A DNA stretch of 34,259 bases. Origin: Bradyrhizobium centrolobii. GTDB taxonomy: Bacteria; Pseudomonadota; Alphaproteobacteria; Rhizobiales; Xanthobacteraceae. The stretch lies in assembly GCF_001641635.1 (NCBI RefSeq), contig NZ_LUUB01000114.1, forward strand, positions 96,065-130,323, in the 5' to 3' direction. The notes beneath the pieces were generated by a model. The model saw only the letters and a program-made list of their open reading frames with translations, made no database searches and was not told where the DNA came from. The position numbers were made by a program, and so were the translations under genes. Below are positions 23,841 to 31,814 of the stretch, piece after piece. Numbering within the stretch: the first letter of the stretch is position 1; each line of letters begins with the position of its first letter.

Positions 23841-26603
23841 TTGCTCCTTGAGAACGAGAAGCCGGCTCGCGTGATCTGCTCCGAGGGAGCCTCGTCCGCC
23901 TGCGACGGCAGAGAGCCCGCTACCCGATTCTCGCTGGGCCAAGTTATCCGTCGGACTGCCAGTTGCTTCCCACACCGGCCTGCGATCGTCTCCGCCACGT
24001 TTGCGCCTCTGACGTACCACGGTCTTCAGCGCCAGCTGGACGACATCCGCCGGCAGCTGCGTTTGGCTGGATTCGATTGCACCGCCCGGATCGGGGTGCT
24101 CATGCCGAACGGCCCGGAGGCGGTTCTCGCCATCGTGGCAGTAGCCTGCTGCAGCATCGCGGTTCCTCTTGATCCACGGTTGTCCCCGGCGGAGATCGAT
24201 CAGCGTCTCGACATGCTGCGCCTGAACGCTCTTCTCGTGCCGCAAGGCAGTGCCTCTGAAGCTCGCCAGGCCGCTGAGCGGAGAAGGCTTGCCATCATCG
24301 AAGCCGCTCCGGTCGGAGACGGTCAGCTTGGACTCAATATCGCCGTGCAGGTCTCCGACTCCCCTGCGATCGAAGCTGAGCCTGATCCGGGCTCGCCCGC
24401 CTTCATTCTGCAGACGTCGGGCACGACCGCGCAGCCAAAGCTCATTCCGTTCAGTCATGGCAATATGCTGGCGGCGGCCGCACGGCTTCAGGCCTGGTTC
24501 GGCCTCACGCCCTGGGACCGTTGCCTGAGCGTGTCGCCCCCTTACTATTCCCATGGGCTCAAAGTGACAGTCTTCACACCGCTCCTGACGGGCGGCAGCA
24601 TTGCTGTCCCGGCGAACAGCGCCATCGTGGCGCTGGATGAGTGGCTCGATGTGCTGCGGCCGACCTGGTACTCGGCGGGTCCCACACTTCATACTGCCGT
24701 GCTGGACAAGGCCAAAGGACTTGAGAATGCGCAGGCGGCGCACACTCTGCGGTTCGTTGTATCGGGCGGCGCGCCGCTCCCGAGGCAGGTGCACGACGGC
24801 CTGCAGCGCATTTTGGGCGTGCCGGTGCTGGAGCACTACGGTTCCAGCGAAGCCGCGCAGATCGCCGCCAACCAGCCGCCGCCCGGCCCGAACAGGCCAG
24901 GGACTTGCGGGCAAGCCTGGCCTGATACCGTGGCCATTGTTGGCGAGGATGGACTTCCGTTGCCGGCCGGCGAGCGGGGTGAGATCTTGGTTCGCGGCCC
25001 CACCGTCATGTCTGGCTATCTCGATGCGCCGGAGCTCAATCAGGCTGCGTTCATCGAGGGGTGGTTTCGCACGGGCGATATCGGCAGCTTCGACAGAGAC
25101 GGCTTTCTGTCCCTGCACGGCCGCCTCAGCGAGCTGATCAACCGCGGCGGTGAGAAGATTGCGCCCGCCGAGATCGAATCCGCGCTGCTGCGTCATCCCG
25201 CCATTGCCGAGGCCGCCGCTTTCGCGATCCCCCATCCACGCCTCGGCGAGGATGTCGCCGCTGCCATTGTTCTCCGTCCTGGCGCGCAGGCGAGCCCCGC
25301 GGAGCTGCGCCAGTTCCTGCAAGGCGAGCTGGCCTCGTTCAAGATTCCGCACCGCATTCTGATCGTCGACCGGCTGCCAAAGGGCGCGACGGGAAAGGTT
25401 CAGCGGCGACGGCTGCGCGAGTCGTTCGACAGGCTGTCGGGTCGTCAGGGGGCGATGCCCGCGCACGATGTGAGCAAAGGGCCTTTGGATCTGGAATCTG
25501 AACTGCTGACCCTGTGGCGGAGGCTGCTCAGGTCCGAGGCCGTGACGATCGACGATGATTTTTTTGCCAGCGGCGGTGACTCCCTTCTGGCGATGGACAT
25601 GCTCATCGAGGTCGAAAGGCTCGTCGGCCACCCCGTGCCGGAAACGATCCTGTTCGGGGCGGAAACCATCCGGCAATTTGCCCCAAGGATCGCCATGCAG
25701 GCGGGCGCGCCGGCGACGCAGTTCTTCCAATTCCACCCCTACGACGATCGACCTCCGCTGTACTTTTTCAATGGAGATCTCGTCGCCGGCCACGGCTGCG
25801 TGCGGCGGTTGGCGGAGCTCTTGGATTACCCGATCATCTCGATCAATCCCCATGGTCTTCGTGGCGAGCCGGTTCCGCCGTCGATCGAGGAGATGGCCGC
25901 CGACCGCCTGCCGCTTATCCTGGAAAGGCAGGCGAGCGGCCCGTTCCTCCTGGGCGGCAAATGCAACGGCGCCATGGTGGCGTTCGAAGCCGCCCGCCTG
26001 CTGACGGCAGCAGGCCACAGGGTTGACCTGGTTGCGATGGTCGACCCGTCGACCGTAAGTGCCCGTCCGGTGTCGCGGACGATCCTCTGGTCGATGAAGC
26101 CCATCGTTTCGCCTTACTGTCTGCGCTGGACCTATGAACTGATGGCCCGGCTGGAGGCGTTCTTCAAGGCGCCAACGCCGATGGTCCGGCTGAAGACGTT
26201 CTTCAATGCGCCAACGAGCGTGAAGGCTAAGCGGCTGAAGCACTTCCCCGAGCGGATCGCCGAGCTGTTCAACGGTTCGTCCGATCCCAACAATGAGACT
26301 CCGCCGGCGTTATGGGACGCTTATTCAATCGCAATGGCGCAATATCTTCCGGCTCCGCTCGAGGTGCCCGTCGCCTTTTACGCGGCCGACCACGACGGTC
26401 GGGCGTGGCGCCGCAGCTCCCAACTCGAAGTGATCGAGGTGCTTGGCGGACATCGTGACTGCCTGACCATTGGTGCGGAACTGCTGGTTGATCATCTGCA
26501 GCACAGGATTGACGTTCTGGCTGACGGCGCACCTTCGTCATTGAGCCGCACACGTCTGCTGACGCCTGGCTGGGAATCAGGGGTTGTGGAAGGGCGCGCC
26601 TAG
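23841..26603 (+). CDS. NRPS-like protein: adenylation - carrier - thioesterase
   Basis: A 920-residue three-domain protein. Residues about 28-530 are an AMP-forming ligase: QTSGTTAQPK (191-200), YGSSEAA (333-339), RTGD (410-413), GRLSELINRGGEKI and the late catalytic Lys519 in GATGK. Residues about 550-618 are a carrier domain with the phosphopantetheine Ser581 in FFASGGDS. Residues about 638-890 are an alpha/beta-hydrolase thioesterase, whose nucleophile elbow GGKCNGA has Cys708 where Ser is usual; Asp735 and His871 (GGHRDCL) fit the triad. There is no condensation domain, so it should activate one acid and release or transfer it. The TTG at 23841 follows GGGAGAGG. A short duplication (FFKAPTP/FFNAPTS, 775-792) sits in the thioesterase lid. 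The location beside polysaccharide genes suggests an acyl or aminoacyl decoration; that is inference. Confidence 0.85.
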   Translation: MLLENEKPARVICSEGASSACDGREPATRFSLGQVIRRTASCFPHRPAIVSATFAPLTYHGLQRQLDDIRRQLRLAGFDCTARIGVLMPNGPEAVLAIVAVACCSIAVPLDPRLSPAEIDQRLDMLRLNALLVPQGSASEARQAAERRRLAIIEAAPVGDGQLGLNIAVQVSDSPAIEAEPDPGSPAFILQTSGTTAQPKLIPFSHGNMLAAAARLQAWFGLTPWDRCLSVSPPYYSHGLKVTVFTPLLTGGSIAVPANSAIVALDEWLDVLRPTWYSAGPTLHTAVLDKAKGLENAQAAHTLRFVVSGGAPLPRQVHDGLQRILGVPVLEHYGSSEAAQIAANQPPPGPNRPGTCGQAWPDTVAIVGEDGLPLPAGERGEILVRGPTVMSGYLDAPELNQAAFIEGWFRTGDIGSFDRDGFLSLHGRLSELINRGGEKIAPAEIESALLRHPAIAEAAAFAIPHPRLGEDVAAAIVLRPGAQASPAELRQFLQGELASFKIPHRILIVDRLPKGATGKVQRRRLRESFDRLSGRQGAMPAHDVSKGPLDLESELLTLWRRLLRSEAVTIDDDFFASGGDSLLAMDMLIEVERLVGHPVPETILFGAETIRQFAPRIAMQAGAPATQFFQFHPYDDRPPLYFFNGDLVAGHGCVRRLAELLDYPIISINPHGLRGEPVPPSIEEMAADRLPLILERQASGPFLLGGKCNGAMVAFEAARLLTAAGHRVDLVAMVDPSTVSARPVSRTILWSMKPIVSPYCLRWTYELMARLEAFFKAPTPMVRLKTFFNAPTSVKAKRLKHFPERIAELFNGSSDPNNETPPALWDAYSIAMAQYLPAPLEVPVAFYAADHDGRAWRRSSQLEVIEVLGGHRDCLTIGAELLVDHLQHRIDVLADGAPSSLSRTRLLTPGWESGVVEGRA

Positions 26604-26649
26604 CCCGAGCGGGCAGCCAATTGTCGGCGCATGCCATCGAACAACGACC

Positions 26650-26675
26650 GGGGCCTTTAGCCCCGATTTTTGAAA
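26650..26675 (+). terminator. intrinsic terminator after the A-PCP-TE gene
   Basis: CGGGGC pairs with GCCCCG around a short loop, followed by ATTTTTG, 47 bp after the stop at 26601-26603. A good rho-independent terminator. Confidence 0.7.
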
Positions 26676-26819
26676 CGACAAAGCTGGCACTTTCTGAAAT
26701 TCGGGTGGGCGGAGAGACCCTAATTTGGTCATCGACACACAGACGTTGGCATAGGCGGAGTTGGGGGCCACCGAACGACGAGAACCTGATCGGTAAGTCG
26801 TAGGACACGATCACCGTGG

Positions 26820-27116
26820 TGCGATCGTGCCGCGACAGAAACAGTCGCGTGGCCAGGTCGAAGCGCGATACGTGCGGCCGTATTCAAAGGGACAGAAGAA
26901 TGATTTCCGCGACGCAGAGGCGATCGCCGAGGCGGTGCAACGCCCGACCAAGAAGTTCGTTGCGACCAAGACTGCCGACCAACTTGACCTACAAGCCCTG
27001 CACCGCGTCCGCGAGCGCTTGGTCAGTCAGCGTACCGGTATCATCAATCAGATCCGCGAACTTGCCAGGCTTCGAACGGAAGAATGCCCGGTTCGACACT
27101 ATCGCGCGGCTTAGAC
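26820..27116 (+). pseudogene. IS110-family transposase fragment
   Basis: A 95-codon frame reads RYVRPYSKGQKNDFRDAEA, then VATKTADQLDLQALHRVR and LVSQRTGIINQIREL. This is the middle of the N-terminal DEDD-type domain of an IS110-type transposase (KNDFRDAEAIAEA and the QRTGIINQIR segment are diagnostic). Both the start of the domain and the whole C-terminal Tnp_20 part are missing, and no element ends are recognisable. It is a scrap marking an old insertion at the left border of the small-gene cassette. Confidence 0.8.
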
Positions 27117-27438
27117 GCGTTAGCGGTTGCGTCCAGGCGAGTATGCCTTGCGTGAGGGGCTGAACGCTCCGCGAAGCTGGAGGAGGCCGCCGAGTTCGAC
27201 GAAGAAGGTCGCGGGCTCATAACGGCTCCGCTGCAGCCGCTCCCGCGGCCGGCGCCGACGATCCTGCACCCAAGGCCGGCGAAACCGGCACCGGTACTCC
27301 CGCCACGCAGTGGACTGCCGCGCCTTCCGCTGATGAAGCGTCCAACCCGCGAGTGAGGCAGAAACCTGGGCGCCGGGGGCGCCGATGGTCTGACCGGTGA
27401 TGCCGGCGCTGACGAGGCCCGTCAGGAGGCAGCATAGA
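27117..27438. other. stretch between the IS110 scrap and the cassette
   Basis: No gene I can support. One plus-strand frame (27221-27400) reads an Ala/Pro/Thr-rich tail (AGADDPAPKAGETGTGTPAT, then a basic KPGRRGRRWSDR end) that could be the C-terminus of a truncated protein. The last 40 bp are a leader sequence that recurs before the gene at 27734. Confidence 0.35.
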
Positions 27439-27687
27439 ATGATAGAATGTACAAAAAGCATTTCTCGGTTTCCGGCGGGCCACCTGCTCGCGAAGGCCGA
27501 TGCCATCGCGCGGCGCCACGGTGGCCAGCACGTTAACACCATCGACGCCGGACGGCCCTGCGGCTGGTTCGAGGTACTCTCGACGGGCGGAATGGATGAC
27601 CGGCGGATGTCCGCGATCACGCGCGACATCGGGGCCGTGGGCGGCGTCGACGCGCTGCGTCGCAAGCGCCCGCTAAATGCCGCCTGA
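27439..27687 (+). CDS. cassette hypothetical protein, 82 aa
   Basis: An 82-residue frame opening MIECTKSISRFPAGHLLAKADAIARRHGG, then CGWFEVLSTGGMDDRRMSAI and a basic end. GGAGG at 27425-27429 fits the ATG at 27439. It is the first of a run of small same-strand genes to 29173 with tight spacing, no recognised families except one helix-turn-helix protein, and a transposase scrap on the left. This is typical of phage-like or integrated accessory DNA. The function is unknown. Confidence 0.5.
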   Translation: MIECTKSISRFPAGHLLAKADAIARRHGGQHVNTIDAGRPCGWFEVLSTGGMDDRRMSAITRDIGAVGGVDALRRKRPLNAA

Positions 27688-27733
27688 TGGCCGGCACTGA
27701 CCAAGCCCGTCACAGAGTAGAGGAGGTAGTCAA

Positions 27734-28134
27734 ATGATCGTCCATACGGTCACCCAGGCCGTCCGGGATGCCATCGTGGCTGCTCTCGCGGCGCACGGCG
27801 AGGATCCGCGCAGAGGTGGCGCGCTCGGGCGAGTGAAACGCGAGGGCAGCCCACCGGTGCTCGCCGGCATCATCTCTGCTTGGCCGGCAGAGATCGATGG
27901 TAGATTCCGGATTGCGCTCTCGGACGTCTGCGGAGCGCTCGTGTGGCGCGCCTATGCGATCGCCGAGATCGCTGCTGGCCGCGGCCGCCTCTCGGCCGTC
28001 GATGAGTACGTCGCCATGTTTGGCATCGATCACCGTGCCGGCGTATACCTACGTCTGCGCGCAGATGAAGCGCCATTGGATCCGGCCATGCATCGACGCC
28101 AATCGGGACATCGACCCGTGCGACCGAGTGGATC
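27734..28134 (+). CDS. cassette hypothetical protein, C-terminus uncertain
   Basis: The frame opens MIVHTVTQAVRDAIVAALAAHGEDPRRGG with GAGGAGG before the ATG, continues IISAWPAEIDGRFRIALSDVCGALVWRAYAIAEIAAGRGRL (mostly helical) and stays open to 28357. The last 70 codons turn Ser/Arg-rich and are probably read out of frame, because the neighbouring frame is better there, so the true end lies somewhere near 28060-28130. No family is recognised. The 46 bp ahead of it repeat the leader of the previous gene. Confidence 0.45.
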
Positions 28135-28371
28135 GTGCGTGATGGCATACCAGTGTGTAAGCGCTGGCCAGACCCGTGTAAGCGCCAGTACAGCTGGTTC
28201 TGCCGCGACTGCGCCAAGGTTCACGAGCGCTATGCCGCCGCCGGATTGGCGGTGCGGGGTCAGGATGCGTGGCGTCCGAGAGCAACGATATTATTCGTCA
28301 CGCCGAAGCCAGCGAAGCCGCTGCCGACGCTGGCGCCGGCCGACGACGCAGCCCTGATGGAGCTCGCGTGA
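28064..28371 (+). pseudogene. small Cys-rich cassette protein, probable frameshift
   Basis: One frame starts MKRHWIRPCIDANRDIDPCD at 28064 but stops at 28142. The next frame gives TEWIVRDGIPVCKRWPDPCK, then WFCRDCAKVHERYAAAGLA and ends LMELA at 28369-28371. Joined near 28115-28125, they form a roughly 100-residue protein with several Cys (PCI, PCD, VCK, PCK, FCRDC) that could bind a metal. It might equally be two overlapping small genes. Its stop overlaps the next start (TGATG), which ties it to the helix-turn-helix gene. Confidence 0.35.
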
Positions 28372-28643
28372 TGGCCGAGGCCAAGCTCAGCGCCCGCGCC
28401 AAGCGGATTGTCGCCGCCGGCAAGCTGGCTTACGGCGAAACGCGCTGGCAGTCACCGCTCGCGAGGGCCGCGGGTCTTTCGCCGGCGTTACTGCAGAAGA
28501 TCGCCGACGGCAGCCGTTCCGTCACCGACGAGGTCGAAGACCAGATCGTCGCCGCGCTGCTGGACGAGGTGGCGCGCCTCGAACGTGCCGCGCTCAAGTT
28601 GTCTGCATTAATCGGCCGGATTCTGGCAGCCAGGGAGAAGTGA
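28371..28643 (+). CDS. small helix-turn-helix (XRE-like) protein, 90 aa
   Basis: A 90-residue protein, MAEAKLSARAKRIVAAGKLAYGE, followed by a helix-turn-helix-like core: WQSPLARAAGLSPALLQKIADGSRSVTDEVEDQIVAALL. The pattern (W-x-S/A-P-L-A-R-A-x-G-L ... I-x-x-G-x-R-x-V) is that of the small DNA-binding proteins of rhizobial phage-like elements. Its ATG shares one base with the upstream stop (TGATG). It is probably the regulator of the cassette. Confidence 0.6.
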   Translation: MAEAKLSARAKRIVAAGKLAYGETRWQSPLARAAGLSPALLQKIADGSRSVTDEVEDQIVAALLDEVARLERAALKLSALIGRILAAREK

Positions 28644-28644
28644 G

Positions 28645-29173
28645 ATGAGCGCGAAGAGCATTGTGAGAGAGCGTATCCTTCGGGCGGCTGTGGCCACCGT
28701 CAAGATCGACAAAGACCTGTGGGGCGCTCGACAGCAAATATGATGTGGTCGTAATTTCCCTTCTCGCCGACTTTAATTTCGGCGTCTATGAGCATCGAAC
28801 CAGGAAGCTGAGGATCGCGCTCGGCCAGAATTACAAGGACATCACCGACCCGAACAATTGGCAGGACTATATCGACGGTCGGATCTACAACGGCAGTTAC
28901 GATCTGACTGTGGGCCAACTGAGCCGCTTCGCGGAGGACTTCGCGAAGATCGACTACGGCGTCGATGACATCATCGACAACGTCCGATTCATCCGGAGCA
29001 GGATGCGGCCTCACGCCAAGCGACTCAAGATTTCGCCGATCAGCGAGTGGTCCAACTTATGGGTAATTGAAAGCCTCCCCGGAGGGTTACGAGAAGTCGG
29101 CCTACCGAAGACGATCCAGGTCGACCAGGCGGCTGAGTTCGTGTCCTGCGCCAGCATTTTCAAGCGTTGCTAA
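28645..29173 (+). pseudogene. cassette hypothetical, frameshift in a G-run
   Basis: It opens MSAKSIVRERILRAAVATVK at 28645 and soon stops at 28741-28743. If one G of the run 28721-28724 is removed, the frame continues ALDSKYDVVVISLLADFNFG, then GQNYKDITDPNNWQDYIDG and VGQLSRFAEDFAKIDYGVDDI to the stop at 29171-29173. Restored, it is about 175 residues, soluble and acidic in the middle. No family is recognised. Its end overlaps the convergent flippase gene by four bases. Sequencing error in the G-run is possible. Confidence 0.45.
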
Positions 29174-30693
29174 GGCGCTTCTTCACTCGCACCGCGAACG
29201 AGAGATATCACTGAGTAATGGACCTTTGTGAGCACGAACCCAAGCAGCACGGTCGTCATATAAGCCGAAGACTTCGCCACGAGTCGCAGAAAAACGGATG
29301 TGTCTAGCTCGGAGGAGACGATGTGAGCGACGAGCACACCGACCGCGACCACAAAGGCGACTTTCAAGGTCTGATCCATCGGTATCAATTTAGCGATGCC
29401 GGTTCCGAGCGCCTTGGCGGCTTTGGTCAACGACCACCATTCCCAAAGAACGAGACTGCCGATGCTTCCTGCCACCGCACCGGCGAGGCCGAATAACTGG
29501 AGACCAAGGATGCTCAAGGCAATTGACAGCAAAAGCGATATCGCGCCGATCGTCGCGGCCTGTCGGCCGAGTCCAAGCGCCCAAAGCAGGTGGCCGGCCC
29601 CGAAAACAGTTGCGATCTCTCCCAATGCATAAATTTGCATGAGCGGCACTGCCCCGAGATACTGGCGTGTATAGATCAGTTCCACAAGGTCGTCCGCGGT
29701 CGCTATCAGCAACCCGTAGAGTGGCGGCAGCACGCATCCCAGCAGCAGATACGCTTTCGATACCAGCTTGCGGGCGCCATCAACGTTGCCATCGCCCACC
29801 AGGGAACTGAAATTGGGCAGAAGCGCATAACCCAGAGGCGTTCGGGTCAAGTTTCCGAGGAGCTTGACCACTGACGCAATCGAGATGAGTGCAAAGGCCG
29901 AGCTCGAAAAGTTCGCTGCCACGACCCATTGATCGGCCTGCGCGCGCAAGGCGAAAAAACCGCCGGCCATCGCAAAGGGCAGCGAATACTTTAATTGCGC
30001 GCGGACCAACTGGCCGTCGAATCCGAGACCCCGTTCCTGCGCGGCAAACAGGGCATAGAAGACCGCTAGCCCGACCTTCAGTATGGCCAGGCCGCACATC
30101 ACCACCAGAAGCCACCCGACATCGCCAGATGCGACTGCCGCACCTGCCAATGCCGCTGCTCTGACTATCGCAAACCCGATCGTTGCGCAGGCCCCCCACT
30201 CCGCCTTTCCGTCCGCCGTCGGCAAGACATCAAGAATCGACGCCAATATCCAGGTGCCGACGAAAATCTGAATGAGGGGCGAGTGACGCTGCAGGCCTCC
30301 AATCGAACTCGGCAAGATGGGCATCAGCTCTAAAAGCAGAATCGAGAGCCCCCCAAGAGCAAAGAGACCTGCGAACGTATTGCCCACGAGCTTTGGGCGG
30401 GTTCCGGGAGCGGCGCGCGGCAGGAAATAGAATAGGGACTGCGGCAGGAACAGGGGAAAGAGGATCAACCCCGTTTGGGCGACCAGCCACATCAGGCGGT
30501 AGTCCCCAAACTCCTGCGTGGTCAGGTAGCGGACCAGGATGACAGGCACCCCCAACTGCAGAGTATACTCGAGCAGCCCTGCAGCCGCGAGAAATCCTGC
30601 CTTGCGGCGAATCCCCGATCTCATGCCGCGCCCGCGCGCCTCCTGTGTGCGGCCTCCTTCAGCAGCTGTGACGGTCTGCTCGACGCGCGTCAT
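29170..30693 (-). CDS. polysaccharide flippase (Wzx/MATE-like)
   Basis: A 507-residue inner-membrane protein with 12-14 predicted helices and few charged loops, matching the oligosaccharide flippase family that moves undecaprenyl-linked repeat units to the periplasm. Typical features are the N-terminal GLLEYTLQLGVPVILVRYL...FGDYRLMW block, the PFAMAGGFFALRAQADQWVVA segment in the centre (gate helix with an Asp) and LIYTRQYLGAVPLMQIYALG. Its ATG overlaps the glycosyltransferase stop (ATGA), so the two are translationally coupled. An unrelated cassette gene converges and overlaps its end by four bases. Confidence 0.88.
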   Translation of the reverse strand: MTRVEQTVTAAEGGRTQEARGRGMRSGIRRKAGFLAAAGLLEYTLQLGVPVILVRYLTTQEFGDYRLMWLVAQTGLILFPLFLPQSLFYFLPRAAPGTRPKLVGNTFAGLFALGGLSILLLELMPILPSSIGGLQRHSPLIQIFVGTWILASILDVLPTADGKAEWGACATIGFAIVRAAALAGAAVASGDVGWLLVVMCGLAILKVGLAVFYALFAAQERGLGFDGQLVRAQLKYSLPFAMAGGFFALRAQADQWVVAANFSSSAFALISIASVVKLLGNLTRTPLGYALLPNFSSLVGDGNVDGARKLVSKAYLLLGCVLPPLYGLLIATADDLVELIYTRQYLGAVPLMQIYALGEIATVFGAGHLLWALGLGRQAATIGAISLLLSIALSILGLQLFGLAGAVAGSIGSLVLWEWWSLTKAAKALGTGIAKLIPMDQTLKVAFVVAVGVLVAHIVSSELDTSVFLRLVAKSSAYMTTVLLGFVLTKVHYSVISLVRGASEEAP

Positions 30694-31814
30694 TTTTTCC
30701 TTCGGCGAACCACTTCCTCGATTGCTGCGACGTAGGGCTTCAGCACCACGTCATCGCCATGCTTCCGGTCCATATAGCTCCTGCATCGCGCGGACACCTT
30801 TTGCCATTCCGTTTCATCGGCAATCAAGCGCTCCGCAACGCAAGCCATCTCATCGATGGACCGGAGCGAGACACCCAGGCCTTCGCGACTGATAAGTCCA
30901 TCAGGATCAAAAAATGATATTACCGGAACGCCGCGACTCCAGGACTGAAGAAAGGTATTGGGAAAACCCTCCGTGTCGGAGGTATTGACGAAGACCTTGG
31001 CGCGGTCATACAGGTCACCTACGTCGTGATAAGCCACGCGACCGCAAAACGTCAGGTTCGGCAGTCTCTTCGCGGCAGCCTCGATCTTGCTGTACAGATC
31101 GGAAAAACCCGGTTGTGGACCACCGACCATGTGAATATGCCGGGAAGGCATGTGACGCGCCAACTCGATGGCGAGTTCGGGTCGCTTGAAGGCACTCAGG
31201 TTGCTGACCCAAAGAATTTCCAAGTCGCGCTTATCACGATCCAGCTGCCGACCCGGGGAATCCACCAGCGGGTCTGCGACCACGCTCGTCACCTCGTAAT
31301 TTTCCATGAGCGCGCGTTGCTGGCCCGCGTGCTGGCAAAGGACAGTATGAGCGTGTCTCAATCCATATTTGTACAGTTGTTTGTCTCGCGTATAGCGAAT
31401 GAGCAGTCGTTTAGGATCGGCATCGGTGTCGTGTGCCAACCGGTGTATGAAGCCACGTCCATGCCGGCGGCAGAACATCGCGACCAAGCCGACTTGCATG
31501 CCCGCACAACTCGTGTAGTAAACGTCGGCATCGGCCCGCATCAACGCCGCCCACGTTGCGGTCCAACGGGGATAAACAAAACGAAGTACCGGAAGACCCG
31601 CATCCGGACGATACGCCTTGTAGGTCGTGACGCCGTGCCAGGCTGCTGCGTCTGGCTGACCGTAATCCCCGACGACCGTGGAAACCTGGTATCCGCGAGC
31701 AACGAGTGCTTTCGCGAGCAACGTCTGTTGTAACTGCGCCCCGCCATTGCCATGGTGGTTGTATTCGCGGGCAAGGACCGGAAGGTTTTCGAAACCGACG
31801 AAACACACCTTCAT
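30690..31814 (-). CDS. GT4-type glycosyltransferase
   Basis: A 374-residue GT-B fold glycosyltransferase. The N-terminal acceptor domain begins MKVCFVGFENLP with the G-rich loop HHGNGGAQLQQ. The C-terminal donor domain holds EILWVSNLSAFKRPELAI, LTFCGRVAYHDVGDLYDRAKVFVNTSDTEGFPNTFLQSWSRGVPVIS. In that last stretch the usual E-x7-E pair reads E...Q. The ATG at 31814 overlaps the stop of the upstream gene (ATGA); the frame open to 31880 is not needed. It should add one sugar to the lipid-linked repeat unit on the cytoplasmic face; donor and linkage cannot be read. Confidence 0.88.
   Translation of the reverse strand: MKVCFVGFENLPVLAREYNHHGNGGAQLQQTLLAKALVARGYQVSTVVGDYGQPDAAAWHGVTTYKAYRPDAGLPVLRFVYPRWTATWAALMRADADVYYTSCAGMQVGLVAMFCRRHGRGFIHRLAHDTDADPKRLLIRYTRDKQLYKYGLRHAHTVLCQHAGQQRALMENYEVTSVVADPLVDSPGRQLDRDKRDLEILWVSNLSAFKRPELAIELARHMPSRHIHMVGGPQPGFSDLYSKIEAAAKRLPNLTFCGRVAYHDVGDLYDRAKVFVNTSDTEGFPNTFLQSWSRGVPVISFFDPDGLISREGLGVSLRSIDEMACVAERLIADETEWQKVSARCRSYMDRKHGDDVVLKPYVAAIEEVVRRRKK

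Noticed and set aside
23523..26243. 906-codon minus-strand open frame
   Set aside because: It lies antisense to the A-PCP-TE gene, whose motifs are unmistakable. The product is Arg/Gln/Gly/His-rich without any family motif; it follows from GC-rich codon use on the other strand.
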